64,000 nucleotides of DNA. Source: Pseudomonas sp. VD-NE ins. GTDB taxonomy: Bacteria > Pseudomonadota > Gammaproteobacteria > Pseudomonadales > Pseudomonadaceae. Position numbers and translations under genes: made by a program. The DNA is taken from NCBI RefSeq assembly GCF_031882575.1, contig NZ_CP134772.1, positions 4,972,501 through 5,036,500 of the forward strand. The letters are read 5' to 3'. Below, one piece after another: positions 42,732 to 51,239 of this stretch. A model generated the notes under the pieces. It was given only the letters and a program-made list of their open reading frames with translations, did no database searches and was not told the DNA's origin. Positions within the stretch are counted from its first letter, which is position 1, and every line of letters begins with the position of its first letter.

Positions 42732-43233
42732 ACCACTTCTCCCGACTCGTTTCATACGCAACAAAACCCACCTGCACGCCCTTCTGGTTGAGAACCAAGC
42801 GTGGTTCTGTGTCCATGAACTGGGCCGGTTGATGGGCAAACATCTTGATGAGCGCCAATTGCGTAAACTCGACGCTGATCAGCAGCAGATGATGCGCGTG
42901 GAGATCTATGGCGAAGCTGAGGACCACATGATGGTGAGTGAGTCCGGCGTATATGCGCTACTGATCTATCACTACTGTCCTGAGCATCGGCAGCTTCGTG
43001 AGTGGCTGACGCATCAGGTTGTGCCTGCTCTGCGTGATGCTCGTAAGGCGCGCTCGGTTGAGCGTCCGACGTTGAGTGTTTTGAGTTGGCCGCGAATGTC
43101 GTTGAGTACGTTGCACTGGCAGGACGAGCCGTGGATTCGGTTGCGGGATATGCCTTGTTTGTTGGCGGAGGATCCGTTCAATCGGCAGGAATCCTGGTGG
43201 CGTAGAGCTTCGCGATTGTTGCGTGGTTGCTGA
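42724..43233 (+). CDS. BRO-N domain antirepressor-like protein
   Basis: The 169-residue protein carries a BRO-N-like domain (about 8-105: FIRNKTHLHALLVENQAWFCVHELGRLM, then VSESGVYALLIYHYCPEHRQLREWLTHQVVPALR), the DNA-binding domain of prophage antirepressors. The C-terminal 60 residues are not recognised. AGGAGG lies seven bases before the ATG, inside the leader ORF. No other phage genes are near, so it is either a remnant or a domesticated regulator. Its target repressor is unknown. Confidence 0.82.
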   Translation: MSEPLLPTRFIRNKTHLHALLVENQAWFCVHELGRLMGKHLDERQLRKLDADQQQMMRVEIYGEAEDHMMVSESGVYALLIYHYCPEHRQLREWLTHQVVPALRDARKARSVERPTLSVLSWPRMSLSTLHWQDEPWIRLRDMPCLLAEDPFNRQESWWRRASRLLRGC

Positions 43234-43243
43234 GGGTTTCAAG

Positions 43244-43278
43244 ATCCGCTGTTTGAGGTTCAAGCAGCGGATTTTTTG
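43244..43278 (+). terminator. terminator of the BRO-N gene
   Basis: ATCCGCTG and CAGCGGAT form an 8-bp stem with a 13-base loop followed by TTTTT, 10 bp after the stop codon. Confidence 0.8.
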
Positions 43279-43307
43279 TGCCTCAAAATGCTTGGGGCTG
43301 TTTCGCA

Positions 43308-43425
43308 GTCCAGCGGGAGCAAGCTCCCTCGACACAGCGTGATGCGTGGCCTGCGATGTCGGCGTGAGTATTGAATCTGGTTGATGCCGAGAATCCCCAG
43401 CAGTCTTGCTCCCACAGGTTTTGCA
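43308..43425. repeat. degenerate REP-like pair
   Basis: AGCGGGAGCAAGCTCCCTCG (43312 onwards) and CTTGCTCCCACAGG (43404 onwards) are inverted, partly decayed REP-like sequences in the 273-bp gap before the next gene. Confidence 0.5.
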
Positions 43426-43506
43426 TCATCCTGAAAACAATCAGTGCAACCCGCGCCGCCTCCCGCTATTAATACCCCTCCCCCACTCAAGGAACCGAGC
43501 CCCACC

Positions 43507-44493
43507 ATGAAATTCGATCTCGCCTACTGCCTCAGCCTCGACGACAAGTTGTCGATCTATGATGTTCGCGATCTCAATTTCGATGAGACGGTGGCCTTCG
43601 ACTCCGCGAAGGAACACTTCCAGTGCCCCAACGATGCCTGTCGTTCGGCGTTCGAGGCTTCCAATGAGTTGGGCACGTTCAACGCCAAGAATGTGAATTA
43701 CGTGCGCACGCCGCACTTCAAGAATCTGCCCACGACGCAGCATGTGGCGGGTTGTCCGTATGTGAGTTTGAAGGCTTCAGCGTCTGGTGTTGAGACAGCG
43801 GATGGTGAGGTGGATGACGGTCGCGAAGAACACTTCCCATCAGAGTTGTTACTGACCCGGCGTGAGTATGTGCGCAAGCCTGTCGCGCCAGCGGGGGTGG
43901 CGGATGTGTTGCGGGATGATCCGGTGCGGGTGGCGGCGGAGAGTGGTAGAGAGTCGGCGGGTCGTGAGTCGGCGCCGGACAAGACCAGTGTGTTTGCGCA
44001 TCCGGTGGAGTGTTTTGTTTCGAACTTCGCCGACAAGGAGTTGCTTAAGCGGATGCCGTTGAAGGTCGGTGAGCATTCGGCGCCGTACAGTTCGTTCTTC
44101 AAGAAGATCGAGTATCTGACGGACAACAAGGGGCTGATTTACTGGGGGCGGATCAAGAAGATCGAGGACTTCCACAGTGCCAGTTTTCGTATCGATTTCG
44201 AGGATAAGGTCTGGTTCAAGAAGCCCGAGGACAGTAAGAAGAAGCCGTATCCGGTCAGCGTTTATCTGAACAAGAAGCTGATCGACAACTACCGCAAGCG
44301 CAAGGCGTTTCTGGAGGAGATCAAGCACGCGGTGGATAGCGACAAGGCGTTGTTCTGTTTCTTCTATGGGGTGACGCCGGAGTTGAAGCAGGTGCCGGGC
44401 AAGAAGAACCCCGAAAAGCCTTTCGAGGTCTTCAATGCCAATATCGAGAATCTGGATCACTTCATTATTCGTGAAGCGCCGGGGCTGGAGTGA
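43507..44493 (+). CDS. hypothetical protein with CoiA-like zinc-finger pattern (328 aa)
   Basis: No family is firmly recognised. Near the N-terminus FQCPNDACRSAFEA is followed by VNYVRTPHFKNLPTTQHVAGC, a Cys-x4-Cys ... His ... His-x3-Cys arrangement like the zinc finger of CoiA-like and nuclease-associated proteins. A low-complexity acidic linker follows (about residues 95-155), then a lysine-rich C-terminal domain. ATG 43507 has AAGGA 13 bases upstream; an in-frame extension to 43444 is Pro-rich and unlikely. A nucleic-acid role is only a guess. Confidence 0.65.
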   Translation: MKFDLAYCLSLDDKLSIYDVRDLNFDETVAFDSAKEHFQCPNDACRSAFEASNELGTFNAKNVNYVRTPHFKNLPTTQHVAGCPYVSLKASASGVETADGEVDDGREEHFPSELLLTRREYVRKPVAPAGVADVLRDDPVRVAAESGRESAGRESAPDKTSVFAHPVECFVSNFADKELLKRMPLKVGEHSAPYSSFFKKIEYLTDNKGLIYWGRIKKIEDFHSASFRIDFEDKVWFKKPEDSKKKPYPVSVYLNKKLIDNYRKRKAFLEEIKHAVDSDKALFCFFYGVTPELKQVPGKKNPEKPFEVFNANIENLDHFIIREAPGLE

Positions 44494-44496
44494 CGG

Positions 44497-45693
44497 TTAA
44501 CCCTGGGGCAGTTGCAGGTTGACGGCGCCGGGGTGTTGTTTGACGAGTGAGTACGGCAGGATCGACCAGTCGGGTGAATCGCAGGCTCGCTCGACGCGGG
44601 CGAAATACGCGCCGATGTACAAACCTTTTTCGGTGAAGTGCCAGTTGGAATAGCTCCAGTTATCTTCATTGGTGAAGTCGCAACTGTCTTCATCTCCGCC
44701 TACCGGTTTCTTCATTTCATCCGGATACAGCGCGGTGAGTTGTTTGATCAGCCACGGCTTGAAGACTTCGCTTTGGTACTTTGAGCGCGCTGCGTCTTCG
44801 GCCTCGGTCAATGGCTGGTCACCACCTCGGTAGCGATCAGCGTGAAGGATTGGCTGACCCTCGCCCACCCAGAGCACGTCTTCGAGCGACAACGGATGGC
44901 CGGTTTTCACATCGATGTTAAGTGGTGAATCGCCGAAGTCTGGGTGCGCACCGCCGCAGTCGTAGCTGGTGGAAATGTTCAGGCTGATGACGCTGGGCGA
45001 GATAAATGTCGGGGTGACGTCCTGAAGGAATTCGGCGTAACCGCGACCTCGCAACTGGCAACCGTAGTAACTGATGGCCTCGTCCCACAAGCGCCCGAGC
45101 AACTGCTGGTTAACCCGTTGCAGATCTTCTTTTGGCATCCCGGATTCGATGCTGAACATGGACATCTTGGTATCAGGCTCTTCCCACCATTGCAGGGAGT
45201 AGCCCATGAAGTCCTGCTTTTTACCAGGTTTGAGTTTCAATCCCTGAAGCCGCAGATATTCGTAGGGCTCGCTCTTGGGCAACTTGGCGATGTAGGGCAA
45301 TGCATTCGCCGGCACTTCGGGAAGTGGCGTATCAGTGACGAGTACGGGCAACTTTTTGCCCTTCGGGTTTTGCCATTCGCCCTTCCAGCCGCCATCAATC
45401 TGTTGCAGTTTCAGCGTGGGTAACGGCTTGCCCGGCTCCATACGATCACTGCCCTCTGTGAGCAGCAAGACGTCATTTTTATAGGTGCCGTTAAGCTCTA
45501 GATCGCGGTGAAATTTCTCATAAAAGTAACGACCGGTGACTTGCTCCGGGTCACTAATATCGACTTCGAAAACGATCGGCATTTTGCCCAACGTGCCGGT
45601 GAACACCATCCGGTTATCTTCGGCGTGTGCGAAGGATAGCAGCGAGAACAGCACAGCGGCGCAGGTTGCCAGACGCATCAGTCCCTTGAGCAT
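44497..45693 (-). CDS. secreted protein of unknown function, paralogue 2 (398 aa)
   Basis: A signal peptide (MLKGLMRLATCAAVLFSLLSFAHA) precedes a beta-rich N-terminal part (VFTGTLGKMPIVFEVD, GRYFYEKFHRDLELNG) and a C-terminal part with ISTSYDCGGAHPDFG, LNIDVKTGHPLSLEDVLW and LTALYP. The last block resembles the DUF3298/RsiV-type lysozyme-binding domain. It is clearly a paralogue of the adjacent gene 45819-46967, about 125 bp upstream. Four cysteines in the C-terminal half suit periplasmic disulfides. No function is assigned. Confidence 0.75.
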   Translation of the reverse strand: MLKGLMRLATCAAVLFSLLSFAHAEDNRMVFTGTLGKMPIVFEVDISDPEQVTGRYFYEKFHRDLELNGTYKNDVLLLTEGSDRMEPGKPLPTLKLQQIDGGWKGEWQNPKGKKLPVLVTDTPLPEVPANALPYIAKLPKSEPYEYLRLQGLKLKPGKKQDFMGYSLQWWEEPDTKMSMFSIESGMPKEDLQRVNQQLLGRLWDEAISYYGCQLRGRGYAEFLQDVTPTFISPSVISLNISTSYDCGGAHPDFGDSPLNIDVKTGHPLSLEDVLWVGEGQPILHADRYRGGDQPLTEAEDAARSKYQSEVFKPWLIKQLTALYPDEMKKPVGGDEDSCDFTNEDNWSYSNWHFTEKGLYIGAYFARVERACDSPDWSILPYSLVKQHPGAVNLQLPQG

Positions 45694-45818
45694 TGATCGT
45701 TCCTTGAAAGAGGCGGAGGCCGCGCCGCCATTGGAGGACCGGCGCGGATAAATTCGCGGCGATTATGGCGGGGTTACGCCTGGTAATCGAGAGTCTGCGC
45801 TTGAAAGATAACGCCACC

Positions 45819-46967
45819 TCAAGGCAGTTGCAGTGCAACCCCGCCCGGATGTTGTTTGACGATTGTGTACGGCAGAACGCTCCAGTCCACGAATCCGCAG
45901 ACCGCCGCGACGTGGGCAAATGATGGCTCGAGCTTGATGCCCTGTTCCGTGAAGTACCAACCCGGATAATGCCAGGGATAATCCTCGTCGTAGCCGCAAT
46001 CGTTTTCACCCTCGGGGGTGACGGTCATTTCGTTTGGGTAGAGTTTCAGCAACTGTGCGACCAACCAAGGTGCCAGTTCAGTGTTGCGGTAGTTCGACCA
46101 CGCTGTCGAAGAGCCGGGTGAGCCCGCGGCGAAATCTTCATGTTCCTCGTAGTGCAACGGCTTGCCCTGCCCCACCCACAAAACATCATCAAGGGTCAGA
46201 AGCTTGCCTGTCTTGGTATCGATGTTGAGCGCGTCGTGGCTTTGATCCGGATAGGCACCGCCACAGTAATAGTCCGATGAAATCCGCACACTCATCACTG
46301 TGGGCGACATCCACAGTGGCTGGCTCCACTGCGCATAACTTCCAGAACAGCCATAAGACGACAACACTTCGCCCCACAAACGCGCCATCAATTGTTGGTT
46401 GATACGTCGACGCTCTTCGAGGGAGTAACCGGTCACCACTTCGAACAGAGAAGTGTCTGTCTTCGGCTCGGTCCACCACTGCAGCGTGTAGCCCATGAAG
46501 GTGTCGGTCTTGCCTTTTTTGAGGGTGACGCCCTGCAGTCGCAGATATTCGTAAGGATACTTGTCGTGAAGGATGGTGAAAAAGGGCAAGGCATCGTCGG
46601 GTACATCGGGGATGACGGCTGGTTCTAACTCGACCTTCAGGATTTTCCCAGCGGTACTCGTCCACTCGCCATACCAACCATGAGTTGTCGGCTGCAGACG
46701 AAGGGTCGGGCGCGAGTCTTCCATCCGCGAACCTTCTTCCAGCATCAGTGTTTCCCCGTCCAGGGCACCGTCGAGTGGCAGATCCTTGCGATACTTCTTA
46801 TAGAAGTAACGACCGTCTCCAGTGCGAGTATTTATTTCGAGGACGATGGCCGCTTTACCCAAGGTGCCGGTGTACACCTGCGCGCCGTTGTCGGCCCACG
46901 TTGCAGTCGAGACAAACAAGCCCGTCAGAAAAAGAACAGCGAACAGGCGTAACAATCCTCGGAACAT
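45819..46967 (-). CDS. secreted protein of unknown function, paralogue 1 (382 aa)
   Basis: It has the same architecture as 44497-45693: a signal peptide ending about ATWA, YTGTLGKAAIVLEI, GRYFYKKYRKDL, YEYLRLQGVTLKKGKTDTFM, SDYYCGGAYPD, LNIDTKTGKLLTLDDVLWVG and SVLPYTIVKQHPGG. ATG 46967 with AAGGA seven bases upstream is preferred to the GTG at 46970. The two genes form a tandem duplication old enough to have diverged widely. Confidence 0.75.
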   Translation of the reverse strand: MFRGLLRLFAVLFLTGLFVSTATWADNGAQVYTGTLGKAAIVLEINTRTGDGRYFYKKYRKDLPLDGALDGETLMLEEGSRMEDSRPTLRLQPTTHGWYGEWTSTAGKILKVELEPAVIPDVPDDALPFFTILHDKYPYEYLRLQGVTLKKGKTDTFMGYTLQWWTEPKTDTSLFEVVTGYSLEERRRINQQLMARLWGEVLSSYGCSGSYAQWSQPLWMSPTVMSVRISSDYYCGGAYPDQSHDALNIDTKTGKLLTLDDVLWVGQGKPLHYEEHEDFAAGSPGSSTAWSNYRNTELAPWLVAQLLKLYPNEMTVTPEGENDCGYDEDYPWHYPGWYFTEQGIKLEPSFAHVAAVCGFVDWSVLPYTIVKQHPGGVALQLP

Positions 46968-47057
46968 CACTTCATCCTTGAATAAACGAGCAACTGCCCG
47001 CCAAAAGAAGCTGCGGATTATGTCGAGGTTGCGCGAGGGAATCGAGCGCTGTCGCCT

Positions 47058-47873
47058 TCAACTCAAGCACATGCTGATCATCACCATCAGCAACAGCCCG
47101 ATGTACACACGCGCATGCACCCGATCCGGGATCCGCCCAATCCATGGCTCGGCCAATCGAATCCCGATGAGCGCCCCCACCGTCAGCACCGCAAACGCCA
47201 GCAAATCCACATACCCGACAAACCATGCGCCCAGGTCAGCCTGACTGAACCCGGCCAACGCCATATACGTCAGCGTCCCGGCCAATGCCACCGGCACGCT
47301 CAACGGATTGGCCATGGACGTCGCTTGCGACATGCTCAATCCACAACGGCGCAACAACGGCACGGTCATGACGCTTCCTCCTACACCGAGAAACGTCGCG
47401 ATGGCGCCAATGCCTACACCACCTGCGGAAGTTTCCGTAGTGCCAAGTCGGCGTGGGATGACATCTGCATTTTGAGTGAGGAATCCGCGTCGTAACAGGC
47501 AATCGATAATGGTCACGCCGAGGTAGCCGATGAACGCATAGCGAATCACGTCGCCGCTAACCCACGCCGCCGCTATTGCACCCACGACCGCACCCACTCC
47601 GATGAACCCTCCCAACGGCCACAGGTAATGGCGGATGAGATTGCCAGCGCGACGGTGTTTGTCGGTGGCGATCAGGGCGTTGACGATCATCACGCAGGTC
47701 GAGGTGGCGACGGCGATGTGCATCGCCGATTGGCTGATCGGGCCGTCGGCGCCGTGGCTCGAGGTGAGCAGGCGATACAGCAGCGGCACCACGACGAAGC
47801 CGCCGCCGAAGCCGAACAGGACTGCGGTGATGCCGGTCAGGCAGCCGAAGAGGGTCAGCAGTAAATAGAACAT
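47058..47873 (-). CDS. TauE/SafE-family anion exporter
   Basis: The 271-residue membrane protein has about eight helices. It carries the repeated family motifs FGFGGGFVVVPLL (N-terminal) and FLGVGGSVMTVPLLRRCGLSMSQATSMANPLS (C-terminal). Such proteins export sulfite, sulfoacetate or other organosulfur anions; the substrate here is unknown. It is transcribed away from an AraC-type regulator 112 bp distant, which probably controls it. Confidence 0.87.
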   Translation of the reverse strand: MFYLLLTLFGCLTGITAVLFGFGGGFVVVPLLYRLLTSSHGADGPISQSAMHIAVATSTCVMIVNALIATDKHRRAGNLIRHYLWPLGGFIGVGAVVGAIAAAWVSGDVIRYAFIGYLGVTIIDCLLRRGFLTQNADVIPRRLGTTETSAGGVGIGAIATFLGVGGSVMTVPLLRRCGLSMSQATSMANPLSVPVALAGTLTYMALAGFSQADLGAWFVGYVDLLAFAVLTVGALIGIRLAEPWIGRIPDRVHARVYIGLLLMVMISMCLS

Positions 47874-47985
47874 GTCGAGGCGTCCGTGGTGGGAGAGCGG
47901 TCGACGATAGAGCGGTGGCGCTTGGCCTGCTTCAGCAAGTCAGCCAATAATGTTTGCGTTTACGCCAACCACCGGGAAAAGCCTG

Positions 47986-48753
47986 ATGCGCAATGTTTCG
48001 ATCAATCTGCTGGATGACACGCCGCGCGCGGTGGTGGCGATCGGTACGGATTATTCCCACGGTCACTTGCTGCCTTTTCATACGCATAGACGGGCGCAGT
48101 TGCTGTACGGCGCGACCGGGGTGATGCAGGTAAGTACCCATGACGGCAATTGGGTGGTGCCGCCGCAGCGAGCGGTGTGGATTCCGCCGGGTGTGGCGCA
48201 TGAGGTGTTGATGCTTGGGGTCAGCACTCGCAGCTTGTATATCGAACCCGGTGCGGTGGATTTGGGTGAGCGCTGCCAGGTGATCAGTGTGTCGCCGTTG
48301 ATGCGGCATTTGCTGATGGAGGCCGTGGAGTTACCGCTGACCTATGACTTGGGCGGACGCGATGGCGTGTTGATCGACCTGTTGTTGCATGAACTGAGGC
48401 GCAGTGCGCCGCTGCCGTTGCACATTCCGCTGCCGACTGACGGAAAGCTCCTGTCTCTGTGTCAGACCTTTCTGCATCAGCCGTACGCCCATCAATCTCC
48501 ACAGCAGTGGGCCGAGCAGTTACACATAAGCTTGCGCACCTTCAACAGGATGTTTCGGCAACAGACCGGATTGAGCTTCAGGCAATGGCGGCAGCAGGCG
48601 TGCGTGGTCCTGGCGCTGGCGCGACTGGCCTCGGGTGAAGCGGTGACGCGCATCGCGCTGGACTTCGGTTATGAAAGCCCGGCGGCGTTCTCGACGATGT
48701 TCCGGCGGATCCTCGGGCAGGCACCGTCCGTCTGGTTGGAGGCGGCGAATTAG
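47986..48753 (+). CDS. AraC-family transcriptional regulator with cupin sensor
   Basis: The 255-residue protein has an N-terminal cupin (HGHLLPFHTHRRAQLLYGATGVMQV, VPPQRAVWIPPGVAHEV) and a C-terminal AraC HTH pair (about 160-250: QQWAEQLHISLRTFNRMFRQQTG and AVTRIALDFGYESPAAFSTMFRRILG). It is of the NimR/YeaM type that regulates divergent transporter genes, so control of the TauE/SafE gene is inferred. ATG 47986 (MRNVSINLL) has only a weak ribosome site. Confidence 0.85.
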   Translation: MRNVSINLLDDTPRAVVAIGTDYSHGHLLPFHTHRRAQLLYGATGVMQVSTHDGNWVVPPQRAVWIPPGVAHEVLMLGVSTRSLYIEPGAVDLGERCQVISVSPLMRHLLMEAVELPLTYDLGGRDGVLIDLLLHELRRSAPLPLHIPLPTDGKLLSLCQTFLHQPYAHQSPQQWAEQLHISLRTFNRMFRQQTGLSFRQWRQQACVVLALARLASGEAVTRIALDFGYESPAAFSTMFRRILGQAPSVWLEAAN

Positions 48754-48792
48754 CGCAAATCAAAAAATGCGTTTGATCCCGGCCGAAAACAA

Positions 48793-48808
48793 CTGTACAA
48801 AAACACAG
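48793..48808 (+). promoter_or_regulatory. LexA-box-like site
   Basis: CTG-TACAAAAACA-CAG is a CTG-N10-CAG palindrome with an AT-rich core, as in Pseudomonas SOS boxes. It ends 38 bp upstream of the XRE gene start and could place that gene under LexA control. Confidence 0.55.
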
Positions 48809-48846
48809 TACATTTTCAATCAGCACTCTTGAGCCCGGAGCACACC

Positions 48847-49164
48847 ATGGCCTCTCTTGCGATGAACCACATCCTCGAACGCATTGCCCTTTTCCAGTTC
48901 ACCCCGACGCACTGCGTCCAGGCCCGAGCGATGCTGGGCTGGAGCGTGGAACAGCTATCGCGGGAGGCTGAAGTTTCGGTTGAAGACATTCAACGCTTTG
49001 AAACGCAGCAGGATGTCGCGGATGCGGCGCGGCTGGCGTTGGCTTACCGGTTCGAGGCGCAGGGGCTGGTGTTCTTTCCCGGGTTTGCACCGGGGCGTAG
49101 TGCGAGTGTTCAGGGCGTGTCATCGGAAGCGGTGGGACGTGGGGATTTTGCGATGGCTGAGTAA
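48847..49164 (+). CDS. XRE-like helix-turn-helix protein (105 aa)
   Basis: A small single-domain regulator. The HTH covers about residues 25-60 (ARAMLGWSVEQLSREAEVSVEDIQRFE). The C-terminal third is Gly/Ala-rich and unrecognised. ATG 48847 with GGAG upstream is preferred to the in-frame ATG at 48829. A LexA-like box lies just upstream, so SOS induction is possible. It converges on the metallo-hydrolase gene; no partner gene is evident. Confidence 0.75.
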   Translation: MASLAMNHILERIALFQFTPTHCVQARAMLGWSVEQLSREAEVSVEDIQRFETQQDVADAARLALAYRFEAQGLVFFPGFAPGRSASVQGVSSEAVGRGDFAMAE

Positions 49165-49169
49165 GACAA

Positions 49170-49187
49170 TCGCCCCCGAAGGGGCGA
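49170..49187. terminator. weak hairpin between convergent genes
   Basis: TCGCCCC-CGAA-GGGGCGA is a 7-bp stem with a four-base loop between the XRE gene and the convergent MBL gene. U-tracts are absent. Confidence 0.4.
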
Positions 49188-49202
49188 ACTGGCGAAGATC
49201 TA

Positions 49203-50258
49203 TCAGGCGCTCTGCACCACCGCCTCACTCTCCCCTTCAACCGCCAACCACCACGCCTCCCCGCGTTGCGGTTGAGCGATGTTAAACGCCTGCCCCATCT
49301 GCGGCGTGGTAATGGAAATACTACGTTCCCACGCCAGTGCCAGAATACGGTCGAACGGTTCGTGCCAGGCGTGCATCGCCAAGTCGAAGGTGCCGTTGTG
49401 GATCGGGAAGAGCCAACGGCCCTTGAGGTCGATGTGCGCTTGCAGGGTTTCTTCTGGCTGCATGTGCACGTGCGGCCATTCGACGTTGTAGGCGCCGGTT
49501 TCCATCAGGGTCAGGTCGAACGGGCCGTATTGTTCGCCGATGCGTTTGAAGCCGTCGAAGTAACCGCTGTCGCCGCTGAAGAAAATCCGGGTGTCGCCGT
49601 CGATCATCACCCAGGACGCCCACAGGGAGCTGTTGCCATCGAACAGGCCACGGCCGGAAAAGTGTTGCGACGGTGTGGCGACGAAACGGATGCCGGCAAT
49701 CTCGGCGCCCTGCCACCAGTCGTACTGGCGGACTTTGCTGGCGTCGATGCCCCATTTGATCAGGGTATCGCCGACGCCCAGCGGGGTCAGAAACAGGTTG
49801 GTTTTGGCCGCCAGTCTGAGCACGGCCTGGTAATCGAGGTGGTCGTAATGGTTGTGCGACAGGATCACCGCTTCGATCGGTGGCAACTGGTCGATGCTGA
49901 TCGGTGGCTGGTGGAAACGTTTCGGCCCGGCCCATTGTACCGGCGATGCGCGCTCGGCGAAGACCGGGTCAGTGATGAAGAATTTGTCGCGCAGCTTCAG
50001 CAACAGGGTCGAGTGACCGAGGCGATAGACGCTGTGGTTGGGCGCTGCCAACAGTTCTTCCCGGGTCAACGCTTGCACCGGGATTGGTGCTGCGGGCCGG
50101 GTGTTGCGCGGTTTGTGGAAAATCATGTTCCACATGATCCGCAGCATTTTGCGCAGGCCTTCGCGTTGCACAGGTGCGTGGTTGCGAAACAGCCCCTGAT
50201 GCTGCCGCGAGGCTTCAGGCGTGGATGTGTTATCCGGGATCGAAACTGGATTGGCCAT
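49203..50258 (-). CDS. MBL-fold metallo-hydrolase (NAPE-PLD/UlaG-like)
   Basis: The 351-residue protein shows the metallo-beta-lactamase metal motif SHNHYDHLD, then TPSQHFSGRG, FFSGDSGYFDGF and HNGTFDLA as further ligand blocks. The family includes phospholipase-D-like N-acylphosphatidylethanolamine hydrolases. The bacterial members near TetR regulators are of unknown substrate. It is divergent from a TetR gene 216 bp away with palindromic repeats between them, which suggests local repression. Confidence 0.85.
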   Translation of the reverse strand: MANPVSIPDNTSTPEASRQHQGLFRNHAPVQREGLRKMLRIMWNMIFHKPRNTRPAAPIPVQALTREELLAAPNHSVYRLGHSTLLLKLRDKFFITDPVFAERASPVQWAGPKRFHQPPISIDQLPPIEAVILSHNHYDHLDYQAVLRLAAKTNLFLTPLGVGDTLIKWGIDASKVRQYDWWQGAEIAGIRFVATPSQHFSGRGLFDGNSSLWASWVMIDGDTRIFFSGDSGYFDGFKRIGEQYGPFDLTLMETGAYNVEWPHVHMQPEETLQAHIDLKGRWLFPIHNGTFDLAMHAWHEPFDRILALAWERSISITTPQMGQAFNIAQPQRGEAWWLAVEGESEAVVQSA

Positions 50259-50380
50259 GACTGAATGACTCCAGAAAAACCGCGCAATTCACGGTTTTTC
50301 CACGGTGGGACGATAAATGGCCAAAGCTGCACGCATAGGCCGAACTGTCTGGTTTTTAAGTTACGAGGATTAACGCAACA

Positions 50381-50445
50381 TTACACTGCTCGGTGTAGTT
50401 TCTAGGTTGCATCAAAGCGGATGACAAGTAAACTGCCAAGTGTAA
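50381..50445. promoter_or_regulatory. candidate TetR operators between MBL and tetR genes
   Basis: TACAC-N6-GTGTA lies at 50382-50397. TTACACT (50381-50387) is repeated in inverted form as AGTGTAA (50439-50445). Such inverted repeats in a divergent TetR/target promoter region are typical operators. Confidence 0.45.
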
Positions 50446-50474
50446 TTTCATCTTTTCTCTGCCGAAGCGTACTT

Positions 50475-51083
50475 ATGACAGCTCCACTGCGACTCACCGA
50501 CCGTAAACGCGAAGCCATTATTCAGGCGGCGATTGCCGAATTCCGTGCCCACGGTTTCGAGATCACCAGCATGGACAAGATCGCGGCCACCGCCGGTGTG
50601 TCGAAGCGCACGGTGTACAACCATTTCCCCAGCAAAGAAGAGTTGTTCGCCGAAATTCTCAACCAGTTGTGGGCACGAATCAGCGCCGAGCAAGCAGTGA
50701 CCTACAGCCGCGATCAGCCGTTGCGCGAGCAATTACGGCAGATGCTGCAGGCCAAGGTGCAGTTGATGGCTGACGAAAATTTTCTGACCCTGGCACGGGT
50801 GGCGATTGCTGCGACCATTCACTCGCCTGAGCGCGCGCAGAACATGGTCGAGCGTATGGGCGAACGCGAAGAAGGTCTGACCGTGTGGATTCGCGCCGCG
50901 CAGGCCGATGGACGATTGAAACCGGTCGACCCGGAATTCGCCGCGCATCAAGTGCAAGGCCTGCTCAAGACCTTTGGCTTCTGGCCACAGATGTCGATGG
51001 GCCGCGCCGCTCTTGATGTCGACATGCAGAACACCGTCGCCGAATCGGCGCTGGAAATGTTTTTGGCCCACTATCAGCTCTAA
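50475..51083 (+). CDS. TetR-family transcriptional regulator
   Basis: The 202-residue repressor has an N-terminal HTH (about 13-58: REAIIQAAIAEFRAHGFEITSMDKIAATAGVSKRTVYNHFPSKEELF) and an AefR-like C-terminal ligand domain (ending GFWPQMSMGRAALDVD...). ATG 50475 gives the usual short arm before the HTH; upstream in-frame starts add a non-family extension. It probably represses itself and the divergent metallo-hydrolase. Confidence 0.9.
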   Translation: MTAPLRLTDRKREAIIQAAIAEFRAHGFEITSMDKIAATAGVSKRTVYNHFPSKEELFAEILNQLWARISAEQAVTYSRDQPLREQLRQMLQAKVQLMADENFLTLARVAIAATIHSPERAQNMVERMGEREEGLTVWIRAAQADGRLKPVDPEFAAHQVQGLLKTFGFWPQMSMGRAALDVDMQNTVAESALEMFLAHYQL

Positions 51084-51239
51084 ATCGCCCTTTTCCTGTG
51101 CGAGTCATCGATTAAATGGCTCGGAAGGACACTGATTATTCCCGTTGGAATAAATGACAATGTCCGACAATCGACCGACGAACGGTTAGCCTGAGAAAAT
51201 ACTGCAAAGTATTTCAGGATGAATTTCGCGCAGGGCACC

